A stretch of DNA of 64,000 bases, from positions 1-64,000 of the IMG/VR virus record IMGVR_UViG_3300025087_000054. One strand, written 5' to 3'. Positions within the stretch are counted from its first letter, which is position 1. The number at the start of each line of letters is the position of its first letter. Position numbers and translations under genes: made by a program. Origin of the DNA: a virus. Positions 44,060 to 52,184 of this stretch are shown here, piece by piece. The notes under the pieces are model-generated. The model was not told the origin of the DNA. It saw only the letters and a program-made list of their open reading frames with translations, and did no database searches.

Positions 44060-44431
44060 ATGCAAAGTTTTATACAAAAATTGCCTTATTTACCTAAGGA
44101 CTTTTTTGATAGGTATCAAATTAGTAAAACACAATTAAAATTGTATGTATTAATAATCAAAACATGCAGGAATAATAAAGATTATGTTTGCCAACTAACA
44201 AATAAACAATTAACGGATTTGTTAAATGTATCTATTAGTTCACACAAATATATAGGTAAATTAATTGCTAATTTAGTCAGCAAACAATTAATAACTGTTA
44301 CATATAAAATTATTGAGAGTGAAGGCACAGTGAGATATATAATGGAATCAGAACAAGTGTTTCAATTATGTGTATTAGCTTGGGCGAATAAGTTATTATG
44401 TAAACATAAAAATATAGATATCCAAGATTAA
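44060..44431 (+). CDS. Winged-helix protein 1, replication-associated
   Basis: ATG 44060 is used. The 123-residue protein (DRYQISKTQLKLYVLIIKTC, LTNKQLTDLLNVSISSHKYI, IGKLIANLVSKQLITVTYKI) has the typical helix-turn-helix and wing of the N-terminal domain of replisome organisers. The order of helices agrees with the protein encoded at 44775, so it may be a paralogue. Confidence 0.55.
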   Translation: MQSFIQKLPYLPKDFFDRYQISKTQLKLYVLIIKTCRNNKDYVCQLTNKQLTDLLNVSISSHKYIGKLIANLVSKQLITVTYKIIESEGTVRYIMESEQVFQLCVLAWANKLLCKHKNIDIQD

Positions 44432-44490
44432 AAAGGTTTACTTTTATATGTTACTACTATTTAATGATTAAAAATAATTAAATATCATAT

Positions 44491-44766
44491 ATGCTTATAG
44501 ATAAAACACCGTTATCTTTAACTGAAACAGCTTTTTTACACTTAATTTTGGATATAGCTAAAAACCCAAAAAAATATAAACATATTTTAATATATCAAAA
44601 GGACGGGTGGTTTGGTTGGAAACATTCAGTTTTTGAGGCGTATTGTGGGTTATCCACATTTAAACAAAAAACGTTAATAAACCAATTAGTTATTAATAAC
44701 TATATTAAAAATAAACTAACAAATTGTTACTTAGGTCGTATAAATATATATCAAATTATAAAATAA
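44491..44766 (+). CDS. Winged-helix protein 2, replication-associated
   Basis: A 91-residue protein (LTETAFLHLILDIAKNPKKY, FEAYCGLSTFKQKTLINQLV) that again has the winged-helix layout with the wing sequence NCYLGRINIYQII. It lies between the other two winged-helix genes and ends 8 bp before the start of the third. It may act with it at the origin. Confidence 0.5.
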   Translation: MLIDKTPLSLTETAFLHLILDIAKNPKKYKHILIYQKDGWFGWKHSVFEAYCGLSTFKQKTLINQLVINNYIKNKLTNCYLGRINIYQIIK

Positions 44767-44774
44767 CAAAAAAT

Positions 44775-45965
44775 ATGACAGATTATAAAATGTTACAAGG
44801 AGTCCCATATAATATATTACCAGCTAATGTATTATTAGCTGAGGATATAACATCGTTTGAAAAATTACTGTATACTGAAATATTAGCATTATCTAATAGG
44901 GCTGGATATTGTTGGGCTGAAAATAAACATTTTGCAACGGTATTTAAGATACATATTACGAATATATCAAAGTCAATAAATAATTTAAAAGCACATAATT
45001 ATATTGCGGTTACTTTTTTACATAAAGGTATAAATAACGTACAAAGACGTATTTTTATTAATCATCAAAAATTTACTGATTGGTTAATAAATGAGAAAAA
45101 ACAGCAGCATTTACAATATAGTGAGTTAGACGATTATAAATCAGCGGAAGAGTTAGGGCTAGACTCATTAGTTGAAGGGGATACGGAAAAAATTACTCCC
45201 CCCCTTAGCGAAAACACCAAACTAGATTTTACTAGTTTGGCGAAAACACCAAACTATTACTTTAGCGAAAACACCAAACTAATAATAAATCATACTAACA
45301 AAGCATTAAAGTATATAAATATATTAATAAAAGGAAACGGCGACCAAAAAACTGAAAAGGAAACCGAACTGAATAATAAAATATTTTCAGTTAATAATAA
45401 TTCAGAAGAAAAGTGGGAGGATTCAGTTAAGAAAATTTTGGACAAAAAAGTTGAACTAAAAAATTGCTCAAATAGGCAGGTAGCACAAATTATTTTATGG
45501 TACGCTAAGGAGTTGAGGGGTAAACGAATTACGAAACCGTTACCATGGATTAAGAAAATAGAAAATATATTGCAGGTGGAAAAGATAGATTTTACTGATT
45601 TGATTGAGGCTATGTGGAGATTAGAGCATAATGCTTGGATGTCTGGTAGAGCGGATAAAAGTAGGTATAAAAAAGGTTTGCCATGGCATTGGGATTTAGG
45701 ATATATTTTTGGAAATTTTAAGACTAAATCGGCTATTGAGATAGGTCTAAATAGACCTATTGAGTATAAAGCGTCAGGTAAGGCTTTAGATGCCTATAAT
45801 AAAATCAAACATTTATGTTCAGAATCATTTAACCAAATAGTTTATGACCAGCCAAATTACTCTAGCGGAGATGGACAAGTTGATAGCGACGATGACAGAC
45901 GAGAGCTTTCGGATGACGAAATTGCCTTACGACAGGCTCAGCTTAAAGAGGCGATGTTTGGATAG
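44775..45965 (+). CDS. Replication initiator / replisome organiser
   Basis: A 396-residue protein starting at ATG 44775. The N-terminal winged-helix domain (YNILPANVLLAEDITSFEKL, LYTEILALSNRAGYCWAENK, then ISKSINNLKAHNYIAV) is typical of phage replisome organisers. Residues about 138-200 are disordered and encoded by the iteron stretch at 45208-45281. The C-terminal half (SNRQVAQIILWYAKELRGKR) is the usual helical DnaB-interaction region. The helicase loader gene overlaps its end by 122 bp. The gene order is like lambda O and P. Confidence 0.8.
   Translation: MTDYKMLQGVPYNILPANVLLAEDITSFEKLLYTEILALSNRAGYCWAENKHFATVFKIHITNISKSINNLKAHNYIAVTFLHKGINNVQRRIFINHQKFTDWLINEKKQQHLQYSELDDYKSAEELGLDSLVEGDTEKITPPLSENTKLDFTSLAKTPNYYFSENTKLIINHTNKALKYINILIKGNGDQKTEKETELNNKIFSVNNNSEEKWEDSVKKILDKKVELKNCSNRQVAQIILWYAKELRGKRITKPLPWIKKIENILQVEKIDFTDLIEAMWRLEHNAWMSGRADKSRYKKGLPWHWDLGYIFGNFKTKSAIEIGLNRPIEYKASGKALDAYNKIKHLCSESFNQIVYDQPNYSSGDGQVDSDDDRRELSDDEIALRQAQLKEAMFG
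45198..45340. other. Probable replication origin (iterons, dyad, AT-rich region)
   Basis: Three exact copies of GCGAAAACACCAAACTA start at 45208, 45240 and 45265. A perfect dyad CCAAACTAG/CTAGTTTGG (45217-45225 with 45232-45240) joins copies 1 and 2. A run of seven C (45198-45204) precedes them and an AT-rich stretch (about 45281-45335) follows, as a DNA-unwinding element. Copy 2 is read in another codon phase than copies 1 and 3, so DNA rather than protein is conserved. This matches origins inside initiator genes such as lambda O. Confidence 0.75.
45208..45281 (+). repeat. Iterons GCGAAAACACCAAACTA x3
   Basis: Exact 17-bp direct repeats at 45208-45224, 45240-45256 and 45265-45281, with start-to-start spacings of 32 and 25 bp. 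Copies 1 and 3 encode SENTKL and copy 2 encodes AKTPNY. Confidence 0.9.
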
Positions 45966-46653
45966 GCTTAATTTAATATTGAATCAGTCTGTCGAGTGGT
46001 TGCCAGGATGTGAAAAGTGTGCATTGGGGCGAATTAAAAAGCCATCGGAGTTTGGCTATACCACGGAGATGTGTACGTGTTACACAGAATACGAGGCGGT
46101 TAAGGAATGGCTAAATATATTCAGTCGCAGTAATATACAAAAAGAATCCCTAAGTAGATATAGCTTAGGTAATTATAAAGGTAATGTAATTAGTGAGGCT
46201 ATGTTATGGGACTTTGTGCAGGGGGTAGGTAAAAAGAAATGGTTTTATTTTTCAGGTCCAACAGGGACAGGTAAAACCTATTCAGCAATATTGTGTGCAT
46301 TGATGGCAATATACCTAGGTAAGCAAGTGTATTATGCTAATGTGCCTAACTTAATGGATATGTTAAGGCCATCAGAAAAGGATGTTAGTAGGGTAATTAT
46401 GCAAAAATGTATTGAGGCGGAATTTTTAGTCCTGGACGATTTAGGCCAAGAAAAAGGAAGTGAGTGGGTGTTGGAGAGACTGTATATAATCGTTAATGAG
46501 CGTTATTTAGCTCAAAGGGCTACTATCTACACCTCGAACCATAAAATCTCGTCCTTGCCCTTAAAAATAAGCCACAAGGCCATCGTATCTCGACTGGTGG
46601 GTGATGCCCATGAGGTACAGTTTGTTGGGGAGGATAAAAGACTATTAACTTAA
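45844..46653 (+). CDS. DnaC-like helicase loader (AAA+)
   Basis: A 269-residue ATPase with a zinc-like N-terminal region (ECL..GCEKCALGRIKKPSEFGY, then MCTCYTEYE), Walker A FSGPTGTGKTYSA, Walker B FLVLDDLGQEKG, and the sensor-1 IYTSNHKIS. It resembles DnaC/IstB-type loaders that place the replicative helicase at the origin. Its start at 45844 overlaps the initiator gene by 122 bp; ATG 45873 is another option. It ends in front of the third near-palindrome. Confidence 0.82.
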   Translation: MTSQITLAEMDKLIATMTDESFRMTKLPYDRLSLKRRCLDRLNLILNQSVEWLPGCEKCALGRIKKPSEFGYTTEMCTCYTEYEAVKEWLNIFSRSNIQKESLSRYSLGNYKGNVISEAMLWDFVQGVGKKKWFYFSGPTGTGKTYSAILCALMAIYLGKQVYYANVPNLMDMLRPSEKDVSRVIMQKCIEAEFLVLDDLGQEKGSEWVLERLYIIVNERYLAQRATIYTSNHKISSLPLKISHKAIVSRLVGDAHEVQFVGEDKRLLT

Positions 46654-46665
46654 AACGCATTTTAA
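46648..46665 (+). repeat. 18-bp near-palindrome, copy 3
   Basis: An exact copy of ACTTAAAACGCATTTTAA that overlaps the stop of the helicase loader (TAA at 46651-46653) and lies 13 bp before the primase-helicase start. Confidence 0.7.
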
Positions 46666-46678
46666 CTTTTTTAAAAAT

Positions 46679-48514
46679 ATGAACCAGATTGAGCAATATC
46701 TTGTGGATAAGGGGTTGGAATACCGTGCAATTAATAATCAGTTTAATGTTAAATGTCCATTTTGTTTGGACGGAAAATGGAATCATTGCTATTTGAGTGA
46801 TGTTACTGGTGTGTGGTATTGTCAAAAATGTTCGGGCAAAGGATCGTTTAATGAGTTTCGTAAGTTGTTTAATGACGAACCGATTAACGTACCAGAACAG
46901 GCAACTGTAGTCCAGGAAAAGGAGTTTAAATTGATAGAGTATAAAACAGTACAAAATTATGCACAAAGTCTTTGGAGTTTTGGCGATAAAATTTTAGAAT
47001 ATTTGCGTGTAAAACGAGGGTTACAGGATAAAACTATTAAGCATTTTATGTTGGGTTGTGATGGGCATGATATAACGATACCGCTTATAGATTCAGAGCA
47101 GGTTGTGGTTAATGTTAGGCGTAGAAAAGACCCGTTTATGGAAACGGAAGGCCCAAGGTATTATTCAGAAAAGGGTTGTAAAGCTATTTTGTTTAATGAG
47201 CAAGTGTTAAAATACAATCCAAAAAGTATTTTTATAACGGAAGGGGAGATGGATGCCATGGTATTATGGCAGATGGGGGTTACAAATGTAGTATCAGTAA
47301 CACAAGGTGCTAATTATTTTTCAGAGCATTGGGTGGATTTGTTTAATAATGTGAGTAAAATTTATATAGTATTTGATTCTGATGTGCCAGGGCAGAAAGG
47401 GGCATTAAAAGTTGCCGCTAAGTTGGGTAAAGATAAGTGTAGATTAGTTGAGTTACCAAATAGTGAAAATGGAGAAAAATGTGATGTAACAAATTATGTT
47501 GTAGATCAAAAACATACGAAGGAAGATTTTTTAGCTTTAGTTGATAAAGCCAGATTACCTGTTGCAGATGTAGATGCGGTTAAACACATATCAGAATATA
47601 ACGAGCAATTGCTACAAAGATTGCTTACTGGCGGCTATAAGGGATTGTCTACAGGATTGGCAGAGTTGGATGCAATAATAGGCGGATATAGATCGGGTAG
47701 ATTGATTATATTATCGGGACTTACGAGCGTGGGAAAAACTACTTTTTCGGTAAATTTATCGTTACAATTATTAAGTAAGCAGTTCCCGATGCTGTTTATA
47801 TCAATGGAAATGCCCCCGATAGACATATATAAAAAGTTTTTAATGTTGCGAAAAAAATTAATGGGATATGCATTAGATGGTTTGACAGAAACATCGCCCG
47901 AGATGAAAATATTGCAGGAAGGTATTGCGGAATTTACAGGAGAGAATGCGTTGCCATTATATGTTTGCAGTAAGACAGGAGAGATAAAATTAGAATCAAT
48001 ACTTGATATAGCACGAGTAGCGAAAGAGAATTACGGCGTTCAGGTGGTTGTAATAGATCATCTACATTATTTTGGGCATGTTACAAATAATAGGGCATCG
48101 GAATTATCAGATGTGGTGCGAAAAATTAAAGCTATTGCTATGGAGTTGGATATTACAGTATTATTACTAGCACACTTGAATAGAGGAGGTAGAACACAAC
48201 AACGAAGAGGTATGTACGTGCCAAGTTTATCTGATTTAAAGGATACATCAGCAATAGAACAGGATGCCGATCAGGTTATATTTGTTTGTCGGGATTCAGA
48301 GGCAACGGACGAAGACACAAAACGAAAAACAGTAGTAAAGGTTGCTAAGAATAGAGACGGTAAAACAGGGCATTTCAGTATGGATTTTGATTTAAATACT
48401 GGGGTATTATCAACAATAGCGGGAGTAGATTATTTAGAAGAAAAAAAGAGTAAATTTAATAAAGTATCTGATAGGGAAGAGGGTACTATGGATATGCCAA
48501 TTATTAATTTTTAA
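46679..48514 (+). CDS. Primase-helicase (T7 gp4/DnaB-type)
   Basis: A 611-residue bifunctional replication enzyme. It has the zinc-binding domain CPFCLDGKWNHC...CQKC (about residues 25-58), a TOPRIM domain with ITEGEMDAMVLWQMG and VFDSDVPGQKGA (about 185-260), and a RecA-fold helicase with Walker A LSGLTSVGKTTFSVN (about 340-360), Walker B VVVIDHLHYFG, ILLLAHLNRGGR and EQDADQVIFV (motif 4). It should unwind the fork and make primers. The loader encoded upstream would place it at the origin. Confidence 0.9.
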   Translation: MNQIEQYLVDKGLEYRAINNQFNVKCPFCLDGKWNHCYLSDVTGVWYCQKCSGKGSFNEFRKLFNDEPINVPEQATVVQEKEFKLIEYKTVQNYAQSLWSFGDKILEYLRVKRGLQDKTIKHFMLGCDGHDITIPLIDSEQVVVNVRRRKDPFMETEGPRYYSEKGCKAILFNEQVLKYNPKSIFITEGEMDAMVLWQMGVTNVVSVTQGANYFSEHWVDLFNNVSKIYIVFDSDVPGQKGALKVAAKLGKDKCRLVELPNSENGEKCDVTNYVVDQKHTKEDFLALVDKARLPVADVDAVKHISEYNEQLLQRLLTGGYKGLSTGLAELDAIIGGYRSGRLIILSGLTSVGKTTFSVNLSLQLLSKQFPMLFISMEMPPIDIYKKFLMLRKKLMGYALDGLTETSPEMKILQEGIAEFTGENALPLYVCSKTGEIKLESILDIARVAKENYGVQVVVIDHLHYFGHVTNNRASELSDVVRKIKAIAMELDITVLLLAHLNRGGRTQQRRGMYVPSLSDLKDTSAIEQDADQVIFVCRDSEATDEDTKRKTVVKVAKNRDGKTGHFSMDFDLNTGVLSTIAGVDYLEEKKSKFNKVSDREEGTMDMPIINF

Positions 48515-48517
48515 GCC

Positions 48518-49189
48518 ATGAGTTTATTAGTAACAAATGCTCAAGCATCTCGTTATCTTGATGACGTTATGTATAGTTATTTAGATAAGATTAGGGTTAA
48601 TGAGATTAAGGTTGTTGCGTTAAATGCAAGACAAGTACGATTAATACGTAATAAAATATTGGATGATGCTAATGTACAGTATTGGTTTGAGGATAGTAGG
48701 GGTAAAAAGTACACTATGGCGGCGTATGCAGTAGAGCGAGATTCTGTTCAGGCGGAATGTTTATATACAGGTGATTTGTTGGTGGATATAACAGAAAGTT
48801 TAAAAACAAATACATTGCTACCAATGTGGCAGTTGGCACGAGGTAACGTATCAGATTACAAGTTATTATTCAGTATACAATTGGCAATATCGAATGAGGT
48901 ACTGGTTACTATGCCAAATAATTTTTTTTCGTGTAGTAAGAAAGAAGAAAAAATAAATAAATTGTTTAAAATATTGGGTAATTATATGGGGGGACTTGTA
49001 ACAGGTTATATGGAATATGTAGTACAATATCCGCACAAATTTGTAGTACAAAGTTTGAGAGTGGGTAGCATATCGTTTGATGTTCAATTAGATGTGCATG
49101 AGCTTATAAATAACGCTAAACGAATAATACGACACAATAGTATGAGGGTAGTAACAAGTAAAAAAACTTTACAAATACAAAAACAATAA
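48518..49189 (+). CDS. Hypothetical protein, 223 residues
   Basis: An alpha/beta protein that follows the primase-helicase by 3 bp. It begins MSLLVTNAQASRYLDDVMYS and has no recognised motif; the C-terminal part is basic (HELINNAKRIIRHNSMRVVT). The end of the gene carries a promoter (49168-49195). Confidence 0.5.
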   Translation: MSLLVTNAQASRYLDDVMYSYLDKIRVNEIKVVALNARQVRLIRNKILDDANVQYWFEDSRGKKYTMAAYAVERDSVQAECLYTGDLLVDITESLKTNTLLPMWQLARGNVSDYKLLFSIQLAISNEVLVTMPNNFFSCSKKEEKINKLFKILGNYMGGLVTGYMEYVVQYPHKFVVQSLRVGSISFDVQLDVHELINNAKRIIRHNSMRVVTSKKTLQIQKQ

Positions 49190-49195
49190 TATAAT
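49168..49195 (+). promoter_or_regulatory. Promoter, TTTACA-16-TATAAT, inside a gene end
   Basis: TTTACA (49168-49173) and TATAAT (49190-49195) are 16 bp apart; the -35 box lies in the last codons of the preceding gene (ending KKTLQIQKQ). The full family block AAAAAACTTTACAAAT is present. It drives the gene at 49223. Confidence 0.78.
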
Positions 49196-49222
49196 TAAGT
49201 TACGATTAATTAATGTTTTAAA

Positions 49223-49420
49223 ATGGAAAAAGTAAAAGTTACAGTTACATTTGAATTAGGGGATCAAATATTACACACGGCTACGAAAGAGATAAATGCC
49301 GATATACTTGCTTTGAAAAGGCAAAGAGTCTTTCAGTTTGAACATGATTGCGGGAAGTTTATTGGGTTGCAGATGCCTATTGTGTTTGAAGCGTTTGATA
49401 ATTTATCAAAAAATGAGTAA
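49223..49420 (+). CDS. Hypothetical protein, 65 residues
   Basis: A small beta-alpha protein (VKVTVTFELGDQILHTATKE, then KRQRVFQFEHDCGKF). No family is known to me. It is the first gene after the promoter at 49168 and overlaps the next gene by 8 bp. Confidence 0.5.
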   Translation: MEKVKVTVTFELGDQILHTATKEINADILALKRQRVFQFEHDCGKFIGLQMPIVFEAFDNLSKNE

Positions 49421-49670
49421 TACTTGTATTAAATGTGGTCAAAATATATTGGATAAAGCTACAGTGTTTGATTTTATGTTGATTGACGATATCGGATTAA
49501 AGTTATTTGAGGTAAGTAAAGTAACTGTGCGTACGAGTCATTTGGTTACAGGTAAAGATACTGTAATATGTTGCTCATTACAATGTGCAAGGGCATATTG
49601 TTATAGTATAATAGATGATTTTTTGGGGGAGTTACGGCCACCGATAGGGCGAAAAAATATTGTAAATTAA
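49413..49670 (+). CDS. Zinc-ribbon protein, 85 residues
   Basis: ATG 49413 gives MSNTCIKCGQNILDKATVFD with a first CxxC, and VICCSLQCARAYCY with another Cys cluster: a zinc ribbon or treble-clef. It may act in DNA or RNA binding. It sits in front of the SSB-like gene. Confidence 0.55.
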   Translation: MSNTCIKCGQNILDKATVFDFMLIDDIGLKLFEVSKVTVRTSHLVTGKDTVICCSLQCARAYCYSIIDDFLGELRPPIGRKNIVN

Positions 49671-49695
49671 ATTTTTATTTTTTAATTTTTATTTT

Positions 49696-50613
49696 ATGTC
49701 TGATGAACTCAGCTATGTTGCACCCTCGCAAAAAAGAGGTGAAACGCTCCGTCCAGCGTTGGAGTTTGCTCCATTACAAGACGAATCTTATATTGCTAAA
49801 ATTGTGGGTATGTCTTTGAGACATAAGCCAGGGTTTAAGCAAACAAAAGCGGGCAAGTGGTTTATGGATTTTAGCCAGCCAAAACCTATTTTTGACGTGG
49901 TTTTAGCTATTTATAAACGTAAAGCCGAAGATGGTATTTTAGATGTAAATGGACAGGTAGTAAAACCGTTATTAAGGCGAGTAAATATTGAGATAAGTGC
50001 ATTATCACCAGATTTTAAGAAAGATAAAGCACCTACATTATCAAGATCCTTATTATGTTATGCTACCAATCAGGAAGTGTCTGGAGCTATTAAGACACCA
50101 GTTCCAGTTTTTTATAATACTATAAAGAGATGTTTTGCTAGTGCAGACAGTGCAAAAAAATACGATACTGATTTACGTAAATTATTTAAGGGAGAAAGTC
50201 CTAAGCTTAAAACGTATGCCGATATTGCTGGGTATAAGGAAGGTATACGGCATATTTGGGATTTGAGAAAATTAGTTGGTCGTTATGTTGGTGTACATTT
50301 AATTGTGAATGGTGATTTTAATAAGGCATACGATTTTTCAAGAGTACCAGAAACATTTAAGGCAGATTTGGAAATAGAACAAAAAGGTCTCGAAAAACTA
50401 GAGGAATCAGAGAAAAAACGGATAGAACGTGTAAGAGCAAGAGAGGAACGGGAGGGATTTACTATTGATATACAGAATGAAGAGTTAATAGGGCAACAAG
50501 AACTTAGTCAGGAATCTAGTAAGGTTGTTGATGCGGGTAACGATGGTGTGGTGGATAATTTGACTGATACAGTTGAAAATGAGACTATTGAGGTAGAAAA
50601 TATTGATTTTTAA
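49696..50613 (+). CDS. SSB-like protein with acidic tail
   Basis: A 305-residue protein that may be the single-stranded-DNA-binding protein. Residues about 30-240 contain beta strands (RRVNIEISALSP, VGRYVGVHLIVNGDFNKAYD) and helices, a possible OB fold with insertions. The C-terminal 60 residues are acidic and end in TIEVENIDF, like the acidic, hydrophobic tip of SSB or gp2.5-type proteins that recruits partners. It lies between primase-helicase and nucleases. No catalytic motif is visible. The call is inference. Confidence 0.45.
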   Translation: MSDELSYVAPSQKRGETLRPALEFAPLQDESYIAKIVGMSLRHKPGFKQTKAGKWFMDFSQPKPIFDVVLAIYKRKAEDGILDVNGQVVKPLLRRVNIEISALSPDFKKDKAPTLSRSLLCYATNQEVSGAIKTPVPVFYNTIKRCFASADSAKKYDTDLRKLFKGESPKLKTYADIAGYKEGIRHIWDLRKLVGRYVGVHLIVNGDFNKAYDFSRVPETFKADLEIEQKGLEKLEESEKKRIERVRAREEREGFTIDIQNEELIGQQELSQESSKVVDAGNDGVVDNLTDTVENETIEVENIDF

Positions 50614-50626
50614 TCTATATAAAACT

Positions 50627-50893
50627 ATGTCAAAGAAAAAAAATAAATTTGGTGAGTATGTGTCAGATACAGATAGTGAAATAGTAGAGGAACAGGTATT
50701 AGTTAATAATATATCGAGTATGGAAAATATATTAGATAATGGCCAATCAGTTAAGGAAACTATAGAGGAACAAAAATTAGTACCAAAAACAATAAAAATT
50801 GATCCAATGGAATTAAAATTTACGCCTGTGGTAGTAAAACCCAAAAAATTACGCCCAGGCGTAAAGTCGGGAGTACAAATTAAAGCAGTTTAA
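50627..50893 (+). CDS. Hypothetical acidic protein, 88 residues
   Basis: A probably disordered protein with a basic start (MSKKKNKFGEY), an acidic middle (SDTDSEIVEEQVLVNNISSM) and a basic end (PKKLRPGVKSGVQIKAV). It starts 13 bp after the SSB-like gene. It may be an adaptor of the replication machinery. Confidence 0.5.
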   Translation: MSKKKNKFGEYVSDTDSEIVEEQVLVNNISSMENILDNGQSVKETIEEQKLVPKTIKIDPMELKFTPVVVKPKKLRPGVKSGVQIKAV

Positions 50894-50895
50894 AA

Positions 50896-51276
50896 ATGGC
50901 TTACGCAAGAATTACATATCGAGCAGTTATTAATATATTAGTCCAGACAGGTAAATTGTCCGCGGATAAAGCAATGGAAGTGGCGGATGCGGTGTTTGAT
51001 TTATTGGAAAAGGAAAAACCAGTGCTACAAACACCGCAGGTATTAAATAATATAGGATCAGATCGGGTGGATGAAAATCATGTGGTAAAAGTAAAAGAGA
51101 CGGACAATAAAAATAAGACTGTTTTAACTGTACATAGTAGTTTGACTGGTGGTAAACCAACACCACAAAAAGTAGTTAAGCCACAAGGGTGTGGTTATGT
51201 GAATAAAAAAGGTGAGTTTGTGCCGACATGGAAAAAACTAACAACGCTTGACCCGTTTAAAGATAATGGAAAATAA
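50896..51276 (+). CDS. Hypothetical protein, 126 residues
   Basis: A protein with a helical N-terminal part (VINILVQTGKLSADKAMEVA, then VFDLLEKEK) and a disordered basic rest (KPTPQKVVKPQGCGYVNKKG). No family is recognised. It overlaps the HNH gene by 11 bp. Confidence 0.45.
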   Translation: MAYARITYRAVINILVQTGKLSADKAMEVADAVFDLLEKEKPVLQTPQVLNNIGSDRVDENHVVKVKETDNKNKTVLTVHSSLTGGKPTPQKVVKPQGCGYVNKKGEFVPTWKKLTTLDPFKDNGK

Positions 51277-51637
51277 TTTAGATATCGGCATATCAGAGGG
51301 TACAGCGGAGTGGTTATTAGGTAAACAAAGGCGGTGTGTAGAATGTGGTTCAGTTAATAGGGAGATACATCATCGAATATATAGGAGTCAGTGGAGTCAG
51401 GAATATATAAATAATTTTTTTGGAATGGCATTTGTCGTATATGAACAGTGTTATAAAAAAGTGTTAATTATTTGGGGATTACATTCAGTTCAAAATTTAG
51501 TGTGCTTATGTAATAAATGCCATACAAGATTACATAGTGGTAATGCTCCAATGTTGGCTAAAAAATATAGATTAAGTTTTACGTGTCCTAGAACAGGGTA
51601 TAATGTATTTTATAAAAAACGAGTATGTCATTATTAA
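51266..51637 (+). CDS. HNH endonuclease-like protein
   Basis: A 123-residue protein with a zinc-stabilised HNH fold: RRCVECGSVNREIHHRI (first C pair and HH), then the core NLVCLCNKCHTRLHSG (second C pair and catalytic His). The segment between is a little longer than usual. It may act as nuclease in DNA processing or as a free-standing homing enzyme. It overlaps the RuvC-like gene by 13 bp. Confidence 0.68.
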   Translation: MENNLDIGISEGTAEWLLGKQRRCVECGSVNREIHHRIYRSQWSQEYINNFFGMAFVVYEQCYKKVLIIWGLHSVQNLVCLCNKCHTRLHSGNAPMLAKKYRLSFTCPRTGYNVFYKKRVCHY

Positions 51638-52104
51638 ATAAAACATTGTTGGCGATTGATCCAAGTATAAATAAACTTGGGGTGGCTGTATTTAAAGGGC
51701 GGAAAATGGTTTTTTGTAGCACATTAACTACTAAATTAGAGGGGGATAATAGATATGTGGAAATCACGTTAAAAATTAAGGAGTTGATTAATAAAGTCAA
51801 GCCAGATGTTTTTGCTATTGAGACGCAATATATGAGCTTTCAGAGTAATGCGGCGTTTAAAATTGCCGAAGTGAAGGGTATATGTAGGGCATTATTTTTA
51901 TCTTTTAATAGTTCAGGGCAAATGATAGATGTTGGCCCAAGCGAGGTAAAAAAAGTAATGGGTATGCCAGGCAGAACAAAAAGAAAAGAAGCTAAAATAT
52001 TATCAGTTCAATTTGCGAAAGATAATTTTGGTATAACGGTGGACGATAATCAGTCCGATGCTATAGGTATAGGTATGGTGGCGTTAGCTAAAATAAGACT
52101 ATAA
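51625..52104 (+). CDS. RuvC-like Holliday junction resolvase
   Basis: A 159-residue resolvase that cuts four-way junctions before packaging. It has LLAIDPSINKLGVAVF with the first catalytic Asp, VFAIETQYM with the Glu, FKIAEVKGICRALF, VGPSEVKKVMG, and DDNQSDAIGIGMVAL with the final acid pair, all in RuvC order and size. The genes upstream are replication genes. Confidence 0.82.
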   Translation: MSLLNKTLLAIDPSINKLGVAVFKGRKMVFCSTLTTKLEGDNRYVEITLKIKELINKVKPDVFAIETQYMSFQSNAAFKIAEVKGICRALFLSFNSSGQMIDVGPSEVKKVMGMPGRTKRKEAKILSVQFAKDNFGITVDDNQSDAIGIGMVALAKIRL

Positions 52105-52130
52105 TTTTAAATAAGATCAAGCCCAAAAAC

Positions 52131-52158
52131 TTTACAAATTATAATTAAAATATATAAT
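52131..52158 (+). promoter_or_regulatory. Promoter, TTTACA-16-TATAAT
   Basis: TTTACA (52131-52136) and TATAAT (52153-52158) lie 16 bp apart after the RuvC-like gene, with the preceding CCCAAAAAC a variant of the family block. It drives the gene at 52185. Confidence 0.8.
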
Positions 52159-52184
52159 GTATATGTAATTAATTTTTATTGTTT

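Noticed and set aside
45198-45290. Short direct repeats that could be read as a CRISPR array
   Set aside because: Only three 17-bp units with uneven spacing (15 and 8 bp gaps), lying inside the replication gene; no spacer-like unique segments of constant length and no Cas interference genes. Iterons explain it better.
51266-51637. HNH protein as a group I intron-encoded homing enzyme
   Set aside because: It is in a normal gene run with overlaps on both sides and neighbouring genes are intact; no intron structure is visible.
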